This document shows positions 34,801-42,870 of a stretch of DNA of 64,000 nucleotides, in pieces. The position numbers and the translations under genes were made by a program. The number at the start of each line of letters is the position of its first letter. Positions within the stretch are counted from its first letter, which is position 1. Origin of the DNA: Synechococcus sp. CC9311 (lineage in GTDB: Bacteria; Cyanobacteriota; Cyanobacteriia; PCC-6307; Cyanobiaceae); contig NC_008319.1 of NCBI RefSeq assembly GCF_000014585.1, positions 248,001-312,000 of the forward strand, given 5' to 3'. The notes under the pieces were generated by a model, which was given only the letters and a program-made list of their open reading frames with translations, was not told the origin of the DNA and made no database searches.

Positions 34801-35421
34801 TTATGGAATTGGCGTCGCGCCCGCGTCTTGGCCTGGGTCGTTCTCGAGAAGCTTCTCCAGCTCTGGCTTTAGCAGGGCAAAGGCGCGACCTCGATGCCCG
34901 TGTTGTTTTTTGTGATCCTGCGTCATTTCAGCAAAGGTGAGTCCACTGTTTTTGACCTCAAACACGGGGTCGTACCCGAACCCTTGCGTCCCCCGGGCGC
35001 TGAAGGTGATCGAGCCTTCGCAGTACCCCTCAACTGCTGCAAGCACGCTGCCGTCAGGTGCTGCGATGCAAAGGGCCGCACTAAAGCGAGCCTGGCGGTC
35101 GGTGCGGTCTCCTAGCTCTTTGAGAAGACGTTCGATGCGTTCGGGGTCGGAGTTTGCATAGCGAGCGGAGTAGACCCCCGGAGCACCACCCAGTGCATCC
35201 ACGCTTAGGCCCGAATCATCGGCGAGTGCCCAATGGCCAGTGGCTTCCGCCACGGCCCTGGCCTTGAGCAATGCATTGTCGCGGAAGGTGATTCCGGTTT
35301 CTTCCACCTGGATTCCATCGGGTTGAGGATTCACTTGCAGAGGCAATTCTTGAAGCAGGTTCGAAAACTCTCGGATTTTGCCGGCGTTGCCACTGGCAAT
35401 GACCAGGACGCGGTTGGTCAT
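34801..35421 (-). CDS. rdgB: non-canonical purine NTP pyrophosphatase (RdgB/HAM1)
   Basis: This 206-residue enzyme hydrolyses dITP/XTP and so prevents incorporation of deaminated purines. The N-terminal VLVIASGNAGKIREFSNLL, then TGITFRDNALLKARAVA, ADDSGLSVDALGGAPGVYSA, GFGYDPVF and the C-terminal HGHRGRAFALLK fit the family signature. ATG 35421 overlaps the stop of the upstream phosphohexomutase gene (ATATGA), so the two are coupled. The frame is open further upstream but homology starts at MTNRVL. Confidence 0.94.
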   Translation of the reverse strand: MTNRVLVIASGNAGKIREFSNLLQELPLQVNPQPDGIQVEETGITFRDNALLKARAVAEATGHWALADDSGLSVDALGGAPGVYSARYANSDPERIERLLKELGDRTDRQARFSAALCIAAPDGSVLAAVEGYCEGSITFSARGTQGFGYDPVFEVKNSGLTFAEMTQDHKKQHGHRGRAFALLKPELEKLLENDPGQDAGATPIP

Positions 35422-36881
35422 ATGGCGGCTGCAAAGGTGCGGGCCCAGCTCAGAACCTCCTCGACTCGCGACGGGCTGGGGGCTTCGCAGTAAAGGCGTA
35501 GCAAGGGTTCTGTCCCAGAGAAGCGCAGCATTAGCCAATGGCTTGGGCCGAGCCTGAGTTTGACGCCGTCTGTGGTGACCACCTCGACCACAGGACTTCC
35601 AGCGACCTCCTGGGGAGGAGTGTCAGCCAGTAGAGCTTCCAGCCTGCGGCGCGAATCCATGTCGGCGAGGCGGAGATCGAGGCGGTCGTAATGGGCCTCG
35701 CCACCACAACGCTCTTGGATGGCTGTCATGCGCTCGCCAAGCGGTTGCTTCCCTTCCACCAACGCTTCGAGCACGAGCATGGCTGCAAATAGGGCGTCGC
35801 GTTCTGGTAGGTGCATGCCAAATCCCACGCCGCCGGACTCCTCGCCGCCGATCAGCACCTCTCCGGTCAACATTTCAGCTGCGATGTACTTAAAGCCCAC
35901 AGGCAGTTCAAGGACTTCCCGTCCCAGATCTTCCGCAACAAGACGCATGAGGTCGGAGCCGCTAACCGTTTTCACGACTGATCCAGGCAGAGATTTGGCA
36001 CGAGCTAAGTGATCGATCAGCAGTGGCATCAACTGCTGGGTGCTGCAGAACCCTCCGTTTTCATCCACGGCGGCAATGCGGTCGCCATCGCCATCAAAGA
36101 CCAGTCCAACGGCATTGCGGCCCGCAGCTTTTGAGGCTTTCACCGCAGCAATCAGTTCCCCCAGGTGAGGGGCGAGGGGTTCCGGCGCGCATCCGCCAAA
36201 GAGGGGATCTCGATTGGTGCGGATCTCGGTGATGAGATCCTTGGCATCGTCTCCCAGCAGCTCTTCCACGCAACCGGCTGCAGACCCATGCATGGGATCG
36301 ACGAACACGTGGAGGCCCATGGCCCTCAGTCCCACGGTCAGAGCCTGGAGGTCCAATTTGGTTCGCAATCCTGCGAGATGCTCTCCGCGACCATCAAAGC
36401 GTTCGCAACTGCCAGCCATAGGCACCGTGATGCCTCCAGCGGCCAGCCGTCGCTCTACCGCTGCAGTGAAGGTGCCCTCGACCGATCCACCAAAGGGACC
36501 TTTGATTTTGAGACCAAGCCATTCCGGAGGGTTATGGCTGGCGGTAATCACCAGTGCTCCAAGCACTTGGCGCTCCACCACCGCCCAGCTGCAGGCTGGG
36601 GTGGGAACGGCCGTATCGGTGAGAAGCGGTTCTAGGTCGCAGCCGCGGACGGCTGCCGCCACGACTTCGGCGAGCTCAGGGGCGAGGAAGCGGCGGTCAT
36701 AGCCGATCACCACGGTGCGGCTGTTTAAACCTTCAGGTGCCTGGTGGAGGAGCTCCTGGGCTGCTGCGACGGCAACAGGAAGCAATCGCTCCACGGTGAT
36801 ATCCACCCCCAAAATGCCTCGCCAACCATCCGTCCCAAATCGGATCGGGGAGGCATCCAGCGGGAGCGGGGAAGACACCAT
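35418..36881 (-). CDS. phosphoglucomutase/phosphomannomutase family enzyme
   Basis: This 487-residue alpha-D-phosphohexomutase has the four usual parts. RFGTDGWRGILG binds the substrate phosphate. The phosphoserine loop is TASHNPPEWLGLK. The metal loop is VFDGDGDRIAA, and GGEESGGVGFG is the sugar-binding loop. The C-terminal domain has LMLRFSGTEPLLRLYCEA. It interconverts hexose-1- and hexose-6-phosphates, feeding glycogen and polysaccharide synthesis; whether glucose or mannose (or both) is preferred is not clear. ATG 36881 begins MVSSPLPLD; the frame extends upstream to 36899. Confidence 0.93.
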   Translation of the reverse strand: MVSSPLPLDASPIRFGTDGWRGILGVDITVERLLPVAVAAAQELLHQAPEGLNSRTVVIGYDRRFLAPELAEVVAAAVRGCDLEPLLTDTAVPTPACSWAVVERQVLGALVITASHNPPEWLGLKIKGPFGGSVEGTFTAAVERRLAAGGITVPMAGSCERFDGRGEHLAGLRTKLDLQALTVGLRAMGLHVFVDPMHGSAAGCVEELLGDDAKDLITEIRTNRDPLFGGCAPEPLAPHLGELIAAVKASKAAGRNAVGLVFDGDGDRIAAVDENGGFCSTQQLMPLLIDHLARAKSLPGSVVKTVSGSDLMRLVAEDLGREVLELPVGFKYIAAEMLTGEVLIGGEESGGVGFGMHLPERDALFAAMLVLEALVEGKQPLGERMTAIQERCGGEAHYDRLDLRLADMDSRRRLEALLADTPPQEVAGSPVVEVVTTDGVKLRLGPSHWLMLRFSGTEPLLRLYCEAPSPSRVEEVLSWARTFAAAI

Positions 36882-36933
36882 TGGTTGCAAGCGATGCACA
36901 GGATCTAGCAGCTGGCCGCCTTACCGTCGGTTG

Positions 36934-38436
36934 ATGGGTGCCACCCCTCTCGCTGACAAGCCACTCACGGACAGGTTGCTGCGCAGTTGGGTGCGCTGCC
37001 GAAGGAGGGCATGGCTCGACCGCCATGCCAATCCAGATGATCGGCTCTATACCGCGCATCGCACGCTGCAGCTCGATGATCAACAGCGCAGTTTTGTGGC
37101 CCTGCTGCCGGGTAAGCCAGGGTATGGCCTGGCAGCTTGCAAGCGCGGTGATACCGGTGTGGTGGGGGTGAGATTGCGCGGGGTCCTGCTGGATGACTCA
37201 GCGCCAAAGGGTTTGGATCTAGAGGCCCATCCGCCACTGCTTGAAAGGGTGAAAGGGGCGAGTCGCTGGGGTGACTTTGCCTATCGGCCCGTGATTGCTC
37301 GGCAGGGCCGCCGATTAAACAGAGAACATCGTTTGCAGCTGGCCCTGGCTGGACGCCTGTTAGTTGAATTCCAGGGTGGGCCAGTGCCTAATGGCCTTGC
37401 GGTGGCTGGCGCGGGGCGACGCTTGGAGCGTGAGCGTCTTCCTCTTGGCAGCAGCTTGAATCGCCAGCTTGAAGAATCTCTGCTGAGATTGTCGGCCGAC
37501 ATCAACAGACCAGATCCGCCAGCTTTGGCGGCAGATCGCCGCAAATGCACACTCTGTAGTTGGCGGGGGCTCTGCAACGACGTTGCGTCTCAAGAAGGGC
37601 ATCTCAGTGAAGTGAGTGGGATTGGCGCCAAAAGGCGGGAAATGCTTCAAGACATTGGGATCAATAGCCTCCAGGCCCTAGCCGCAGCCAACCCCAAGGA
37701 ACTTGGCGGGCAGCTCAAGCGCTTCGGCGACCAGCATGCAGCGATGGCGGCCCCTTTGGTGGCTCAAGCCCGTGTCCAGCGAGATGGGGTTGTGAAGCGT
37801 CTTGATGCTCTCCCCGCATTGCCTGAATTGAGGAATGCTCCAGGGGTGTTGCTCTACGACATCGAATCAGATCCGGATGCCCGCGATGACTTTTTGCACG
37901 GATTTGTGCGCTTGCCCAATGACGGGTTGCCTAATGACGACGTCCACAGCTGGGATCTAAAGCGTGCCACGTATCACCCGCTGCTGGTGCTTCAAGAGCA
38001 TGGTGAGAAGCGTTGTTGGCAAAGGATCCGGAAATTTCTTGCCACCTATCCCGATTGGCTGATCCTTCACTACGGCGAAACCGAATCGCTGGCTCTCTTG
38101 CGCATGGCCAAACGCCAGGGGGCTTCAGATCAAGAGCAGCAAGCCCTGCGAGAGCGGTTGATTGATGTGCATGCCCGTTTGCGTGCCCATTGGCAGCTCC
38201 CCCTCAGCAGCTATGGCCTCAAGGCCGTAGCGGGGTGGAGAGGATTTAAGTGGAGCCAGTCAGGGGTCGATGGAGCGAGGGCTCTGTTGTGGTGGCGTCA
38301 GTGGCGGGGTGAGGGGGTCAAGGCGCGGGGCTCCTGCCATGCCTTGCGTTGGATTCTTACTTACAACCGCGACGATGGATTGGCTACATGGGCGGTGGCC
38401 CAATGGTTGTTGAGTGGTGATCAACGCCCGGCCTAA
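36934..38436 (+). CDS. TM0106-family RecB-like nuclease fused to RNase H-like domain
   Basis: This protein of 500 residues has an N-terminal RecB-like region (about 1-215; WVRCRRRAWLDRHANP, CTLCSWRGLCNDVA with a Cys cluster). A helix-hairpin-helix-like segment follows (EVSGIGAKRREMLQDIGINS, about 230-260). The C-terminal domain is YprB/RNase H-like, with the acidic motif LLYDIESDPDAR, ILHYGETESLALL, DVHARL and YNRDDGLATW. Such proteins are probable DNA-repair exonucleases; the role is inferred. It is divergent from the phosphohexomutase gene. Its stop codon region overlaps the 3' end of ygfZ by four bases. Confidence 0.88.
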   Translation: MGATPLADKPLTDRLLRSWVRCRRRAWLDRHANPDDRLYTAHRTLQLDDQQRSFVALLPGKPGYGLAACKRGDTGVVGVRLRGVLLDDSAPKGLDLEAHPPLLERVKGASRWGDFAYRPVIARQGRRLNREHRLQLALAGRLLVEFQGGPVPNGLAVAGAGRRLERERLPLGSSLNRQLEESLLRLSADINRPDPPALAADRRKCTLCSWRGLCNDVASQEGHLSEVSGIGAKRREMLQDIGINSLQALAAANPKELGGQLKRFGDQHAAMAAPLVAQARVQRDGVVKRLDALPALPELRNAPGVLLYDIESDPDARDDFLHGFVRLPNDGLPNDDVHSWDLKRATYHPLLVLQEHGEKRCWQRIRKFLATYPDWLILHYGETESLALLRMAKRQGASDQEQQALRERLIDVHARLRAHWQLPLSSYGLKAVAGWRGFKWSQSGVDGARALLWWRQWRGEGVKARGSCHALRWILTYNRDDGLATWAVAQWLLSGDQRPA

Positions 38437-39287
38437 ACGCGTTTAGGGGGCTCAGAAAAGGCCTGCGGTTTGAACAGCTGAATTGATCCTTGATCGTTGT
38501 CGAGGCTGAGTTGGGGATCTGCCAATGCTTGTCGACGCACCAGGGCGAGGCCAATCCATTCCTGGGGCAACCCCTCAGCAGACGCAATCTCAAGAGCAGA
38601 GGTGATCACACCAGCACGTTCACCCTGGCGTCGCAGCACGGTGCCCCGCTGAGGAACAGTTCCTTGAAGCTCGCTGGAGAAGGCCCGCCAACTCCGCAGT
38701 TGTTGCTTGACTTCCCCTTTAGAAGCGAGCTTTGCCACCGTTTCCTGCCCCAGATAACACCCTTTGTTGAGGTGCACCCAGGGAGAGAGGCCCAGTTCAA
38801 AGGGATTGGTGGTTCCATCTAATTCGCCAGCACTGAGAGGCCACCCCTGTCCGATGCGCCAACGATCGAGTTGGGTGGCGTTGGCGGCCTCACTGGCGGG
38901 GAAGCGATCGCTTGCGCTCGGCTCATCCTCTGTCCAAAACACATTGACTGGCTCCATTGGCTGGGCTTGGACCAGCAGCTCTTGTCGTCGTTGTTGTCGG
39001 ATTCCTTTGAGGCGAACGCGGTCGGCGGGAAAAATCACCCGATCGAACCCTTGGCTAACGGCATCCACGGCACCCGCCAGAACGAGCACATCAGCGCCTG
39101 TGGCGTCCATTCGGATTTCAAGCAGGGCCTGCACCCGTCCGGTGGCATCAAGCCAGCAGGCCGGCAGAAGATCGCCCTCTTCAGCCTGCTGGACGTCGGC
39201 GCTGGTTTGACCTTGAAGGAACGTGCGGCTGCCACTCCCTTCGAGTCGCAGCACTGGGAAGTTGTGATCCCAAAGGAGCTGGCTCAT
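38433..39287 (-). CDS. ygfZ: YgfZ/GcvT-domain folate-binding protein
   Basis: This 284-residue protein is similar to the GcvT aminomethyltransferase fold but carries the YgfZ signature [17 protein letters not shown] at about residue 170. YgfZ proteins use tetrahydrofolate and help iron-sulfur cluster enzymes. The N-terminal [17 protein letters not shown] and the C-terminal barrel are recognisable. Its start codon overlaps the pyrE stop (ATGA), so it is coupled to pyrE. It is convergent with the RecB-like nuclease gene. Confidence 0.9.
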   Translation of the reverse strand: MSQLLWDHNFPVLRLEGSGSRTFLQGQTSADVQQAEEGDLLPACWLDATGRVQALLEIRMDATGADVLVLAGAVDAVSQGFDRVIFPADRVRLKGIRQQRRQELLVQAQPMEPVNVFWTEDEPSASDRFPASEAANATQLDRWRIGQGWPLSAGELDGTTNPFELGLSPWVHLNKGCYLGQETVAKLASKGEVKQQLRSWRAFSSELQGTVPQRGTVLRRQGERAGVITSALEIASAEGLPQEWIGLALVRRQALADPQLSLDNDQGSIQLFKPQAFSEPPKRV

Positions 39288-39853
39288 GCTTGGAGCTCTC
39301 TGGACTGGGCGGCCACCTCTTCCAGGCGATACAGGCTGTGTAACTCGAGGCCAGCGGCTTGCATCGCAGCAGCCCCTCCCTCTTCACGGTCAACAATCGT
39401 CACCACCCGATTCACGATGTAGCCAGCGGCTCGGAGTTGTTCAACAGCTTTGATGGATGATCCACCGGTGGTGACCACATCCTCAAGAACGGTGACGAGC
39501 GCGCCCTGCTCTGGCAGTGGACCTTCCAGCCAGGCCCCTGTGCCGTGGCCTTTGGCCTGCTTACGCACGATCAGAGCATTCAGAGAGCGTCCTCGCTGAG
39601 CGGCAGCAAGGGCGACACCACTCACGAGCGGATCGGCTCCCAGGGTGAGGCCGCCAACGGCTGCCGCATCCGTTTCAACCAGAGCCAGCATCGCTGGGCA
39701 GAGCAGGGCTAGGCCTGAGCCGCTCAAGCTGACAGGCTTGCAATTCACGTAGTGATGGCTGCTGCGACCGGACGCGAGGGTGAAGTTGCCATGGCGGTAA
39801 GCCTCTTTCGCTAGGCGTTCCAGCAGGGGGTCGTGTTCAAAACGTTGAGACAT
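39284..39853 (-). CDS. pyrE: orotate phosphoribosyltransferase
   Basis: This 189-residue enzyme makes orotidine monophosphate from orotate and [22 protein letters not shown] starts the fold, [10 protein letters not shown] and [19 protein letters not shown] follow, and the PRPP motif is [20 protein letters not shown]. Length is slightly shorter than the 210-215-residue enterobacterial enzyme but normal for cyanobacterial relatives. It is divergent from the gene at 39899 and shares translation with ygfZ. Confidence 0.93.
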   Translation of the reverse strand: MSQRFEHDPLLERLAKEAYRHGNFTLASGRSSHHYVNCKPVSLSGSGLALLCPAMLALVETDAAAVGGLTLGADPLVSGVALAAAQRGRSLNALIVRKQAKGHGTGAWLEGPLPEQGALVTVLEDVVTTGGSSIKAVEQLRAAGYIVNRVVTIVDREEGGAAAMQAAGLELHSLYRLEEVAAQSRELQA

Positions 39854-39898
39854 CGGGGCTGGTGCGCAGCGAATCCTCTGCCTAGTTTGCGCGCAGTC

Positions 39899-40432
39899 GT
39901 GACGGTTTTTGTGCGCAGGCTCCCGTTTGGTGTTCTAGTGATCATGGGTCCACTCGCTCTGTGGCAGGCCGATCCTGGTCAGGCCAATCCGGTGGTTTGC
40001 GTAACGAGCCTTGAAGCTCCTTCTCATTCAAGTAGTGGTGGTGAGGTCCTTGCTCCCGTTGAGGTGAGCCGCTGTGGCCCTGTCAAAACCACAGAATCAC
40101 TGGTCACTGAGCGGTTTTATACCTGGACGGCACCCTTTGCTCGTGGTGTGGATGTGATGCACCAGTTCACCGACATTCTTGGCATTGCTGTCGCGGGGCC
40201 TGAGGGCAACAAGGTGATGGGATTTGGCTTCCCAGATCAGACGATCGTTTGGGATGGATCTGCTGTGCAATCCACCTATCAGGCCTTGCTAGAGGAGCAA
40301 AGTCCGGCGATTCCGTGGCGCACTGTGGACATTTCCAACGGATTCACGAGCAGCTTGGCGGAGGAAGGTCAGGTCAGAATGCCAATCGAATGGAATGATC
40401 CACCCTCAGCACCCATACGTGCCCTGTGGTAA
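39899..40432 (+). CDS. exported conserved hypothetical protein
   Basis: This is a protein of about 177 residues with a basic N-terminus and a hydrophobic signal region ([19 protein letters not shown]) ending at about residue 28, so it is probably exported. Two Cys residues (VVCVTSL and [13 protein letters not shown]) could form a disulfide. The rest includes [21 protein letters not shown] and [14 protein letters not shown] recognise no domain. GTG 39899 was chosen because it begins the signal; the frame is open further upstream. It precedes the tRNA gene. Confidence 0.68.
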   Translation: MTVFVRRLPFGVLVIMGPLALWQADPGQANPVVCVTSLEAPSHSSSGGEVLAPVEVSRCGPVKTTESLVTERFYTWTAPFARGVDVMHQFTDILGIAVAGPEGNKVMGFGFPDQTIVWDGSAVQSTYQALLEEQSPAIPWRTVDISNGFTSSLAEEGQVRMPIEWNDPPSAPIRALW

Positions 40433-40446
40433 ATCCGTCATAACGC

Positions 40447-40519
40447 GGGGGTCTAGCAATCTGGTGAATGCAGCGAACTCATAATTCGCCTTAGCCGAGT
40501 TCGATCCTCGGGACCCCCA
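40447..40519 (+). tRNA. tRNA with CAT anticodon (Met type)
   Basis: The 73-base cloverleaf folds well. The acceptor stem is GGGGGTC with GACCCCC. The D arm GCA/TGC holds a GG in its loop. The anticodon stem is GCGAA/TTCGC around loop CTCATAA, giving anticodon CAT. The T arm is CCGAG/CTCGG with loop TTCGATC. The elongator Met is most likely, because the anticodon stem lacks the GGG/CCC of initiators. A CAT-anticodon tRNA-Ile (modified C34) cannot be excluded by eye. CCA is not encoded. Confidence 0.88.
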
Positions 40520-40533
40520 TCCATTCCTGACTC

Positions 40534-41811
40534 ATGCGCAACCTGCTGCTGATCGCGCTTTTGGTGTTACCGGCGTTTTTTGCAGCGTCTGAATTGGCAT
40601 TGCTGCGGCTGCGTCCAAGTCGAGTTCATGAACTTCGAGAGGAGGGCCTGCCAGGTGCGCCAGCGGTCGAGCGTCTCCAGCGCCGGTTGAGAACAGCTCT
40701 GCTGATGACTCAGTTCGGGACCACCTTGTCGTTGGTGGCACTCGGTTGGATTGCAAGAGGCTTTGGGCAGCGTTGGTGGCCGATGGAAACACCAGCCGGT
40801 CGATGGTGGGATCTGGCCTGGTTCCTTGTGTTGGTGATCTTGGCCACGCTGCTATCAGGGTTGCTCCCAAGGGCTCTGGTGCTCAGCCGTCCGGAACCTG
40901 CTGCGTTGGAACTATCTCCTGTCTTGGAAACCACCATGCAGGTGTTGCGTCCCCTGTTGTCTGTCCTGGAGGTCATTGCGTCACTCCTGCTTCGTCTTGT
41001 GGGCTTGAAGCCTCGCTGGGATGCTCTCGTGCCGGCACTGACAGCTGGTGAGTTGGAGACCCTGGTGGAGAGTGGTGGAGTCACGGGCCTTCGGCCCGAT
41101 GAGCGCAACATCCTTGAAGGGGTGTTTGCCTTACGGGACATGCAAGTGAGAGAGGTGATGGTCCCTCGCTCTGGGATGGTCACCCTGCCCGTGGAGGTGC
41201 GATTCGCCGAGTTGATGGAGGCTGTTCACCGCACCCGACATGCGCGTTTTCCTGTGATTGGGCAGTCTCTGGATGATGTCCGTGGAGTGCTGGATTTACG
41301 CCGGTTGGCTGAGCCCATCGCCCGCGGCGAATTGCAAAAACATTCCGCACTAGAGCCTTATTTGAGTCCTGCAGAGCGGGTGCTGGAGACCAGCAACCTC
41401 GCTGAATTGCTTGCGATTATTCGATCAGGTCATCCTTTGCTCCTGGTGGTGGATGAACATGGGGGCACCGAGGGATTGGTGACTGCTGCCGATCTCACAG
41501 GTGAAATTGTTGGGGATGAGCCAGAGCATGAAAGTGCCGAGCCAGACCTGCAGGCGATCGAGGGGGAGGAGGGTGCCTGGCTGGTTGCAGGTGATTTGGA
41601 GATCTTGGAGCTCAATCGCCAACTCGACCTTGACCTGCCTGAGGCCTCGGAACATCACACGCTTGCTGGCTTCTTGTTGGAACGGTTACAGCACATTCCT
41701 GCCGCTGGAGAAGCACTGCGGCACAACGGAGTTCAATTCGAAATCATCACGATGAGAGGCCCGCGCATCGTTCAAGTGAGACTGGTTATCCCTGGTGTGA
41801 CAAACCTCTGA
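40534..41811 (+). CDS. CorC/HlyC-family membrane protein (CNNM + CBS domains)
   Basis: This is a 425-residue protein. The N-terminal DUF21/CNNM part has helices at about residues 1-20 and 50-115 (ASELALLRLRPSR between). A linker with MQVREVMVPRSGMVTLPV precedes the two CBS domains. GHPLLLVVDEHGGTEGLVTA is the second CBS core. The C-terminal CorC/HlyC domain begins at about WLVAGDLEILELNRQLDLDL. Related proteins influence magnesium or cobalt efflux. It starts 14 bases after the tRNA gene. Confidence 0.89.
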   Translation: MRNLLLIALLVLPAFFAASELALLRLRPSRVHELREEGLPGAPAVERLQRRLRTALLMTQFGTTLSLVALGWIARGFGQRWWPMETPAGRWWDLAWFLVLVILATLLSGLLPRALVLSRPEPAALELSPVLETTMQVLRPLLSVLEVIASLLLRLVGLKPRWDALVPALTAGELETLVESGGVTGLRPDERNILEGVFALRDMQVREVMVPRSGMVTLPVEVRFAELMEAVHRTRHARFPVIGQSLDDVRGVLDLRRLAEPIARGELQKHSALEPYLSPAERVLETSNLAELLAIIRSGHPLLLVVDEHGGTEGLVTAADLTGEIVGDEPEHESAEPDLQAIEGEEGAWLVAGDLEILELNRQLDLDLPEASEHHTLAGFLLERLQHIPAAGEALRHNGVQFEIITMRGPRIVQVRLVIPGVTNL

Positions 41812-41864
41812 AGCGGTCTTAGCTGTTGATCACCGATAATCAGCTCTGACCTGCACTCCATCCG

Positions 41865-42869
41865 ATGACCGACCCTATGGTTCCGGTAAAGGTCGGAGTG
41901 ATCGGAATCGGCAACATGGGTTGGCATCATGCCCGTGTGCTCAGTCTTTTGAAGGATGCGGATCTGGTTGGTGTTTCCGATCCGGATGCCAAACGCGGAG
42001 CGCTGGCAAAAGACCAGTTTGATTGCCGCTGGTTTGCGGATTACCGCGAGATGCTGTCTGAGGTCGAAGCGGTTTGTATTGCTGTGCCGACCCTGCTTCA
42101 CCATGCCGTTGGTTTGGCCTGCTTAGAGGCTGGACTCCACGTTTTGATCGAAAAGCCGATTGCGGCCAGTCAGGAGGAAGCGGCTTCCCTCAGCGAGTCG
42201 GCAAGCCGGGTTGATCGGCTGTTGCAGGTGGGACATATCGAACGCTTCAATCCCGCGTTTCGTGAGTTGACCAAGGTGGTTGCGAATGAGGAAGTTGTCG
42301 TGCTGGAAGCCCGACGTCATAGCCCCCATTCCGATCGAGCCAATGATGTTTCGGTGGTTCTTGATTTGATGATCCACGATTTGGATCTTGTGTTAGAGCT
42401 CGCTGGGGCGTCTGTTGTGCATTTATCGGCGGCCGGCGGAAGGAGCTCCCAAGGCCCCATCGATTACGTCAACGCCACATTGGGCTTCGATAACGGTGTG
42501 GTGGCAAGTCTGACTGCCAGCAAAATGAGCCATCGCAAGATCAGGAGCCTGAGTGCTCACTGCCGAGGGAGCCTGGTGGAAACAGATTTCTTGAATCACA
42601 CCTTGCACATTCATCGGCGCGCTCATGAGTGGTATTCGGCTGACCACGGCGAGCTGTTGTATCGCAACGATGGTTTCATCGAAGAGGTGAGCACCACTTC
42701 CATCGAGCCGCTTTACGCTGAGCTGGAGCATTTCCTGCAATGTGTTCGAGGTCGTGAAACCCCGGCCGTGGATGGCCAGCAGGCGTCTCGGGCTCTGCGC
42801 CTTGCCGACATGATTGAGCAGGCTGTGGAGCGGCCAGGAGTTGGCATTGCTCTGGACGCTCCGATTTGA
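41865..42869 (+). CDS. Gfo/Idh/MocA-family NAD(P)-dependent oxidoreductase
   Basis: This 334-residue enzyme has the N-terminal NAD motif VGVIGIGNMGWHHARVLSL, the LIEKPIAASQEEA motif carrying the conserved Lys-Pro, and GHIERFNPAFRELTKVV followed by VLDLMIHDLDLVLEL. The substrate is probably a sugar or cyclitol, perhaps a nucleotide sugar, because homologous genes often sit with polysaccharide genes. This is inference; the substrate cannot be read. It starts 53 bases after the CorC-like gene and ends 1 base before a convergent gene. Confidence 0.88.
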   Translation: MTDPMVPVKVGVIGIGNMGWHHARVLSLLKDADLVGVSDPDAKRGALAKDQFDCRWFADYREMLSEVEAVCIAVPTLLHHAVGLACLEAGLHVLIEKPIAASQEEAASLSESASRVDRLLQVGHIERFNPAFRELTKVVANEEVVVLEARRHSPHSDRANDVSVVLDLMIHDLDLVLELAGASVVHLSAAGGRSSQGPIDYVNATLGFDNGVVASLTASKMSHRKIRSLSAHCRGSLVETDFLNHTLHIHRRAHEWYSADHGELLYRNDGFIEEVSTTSIEPLYAELEHFLQCVRGRETPAVDGQQASRALRLADMIEQAVERPGVGIALDAPI

Positions 42870-42870
42870 T

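Noticed and set aside
40447-40519. Possible integration site of a genomic island at the tRNA gene
   Set aside because: No integrase or repeated tRNA 3' end is found nearby, and the AT-rich segment is 12 kb away.
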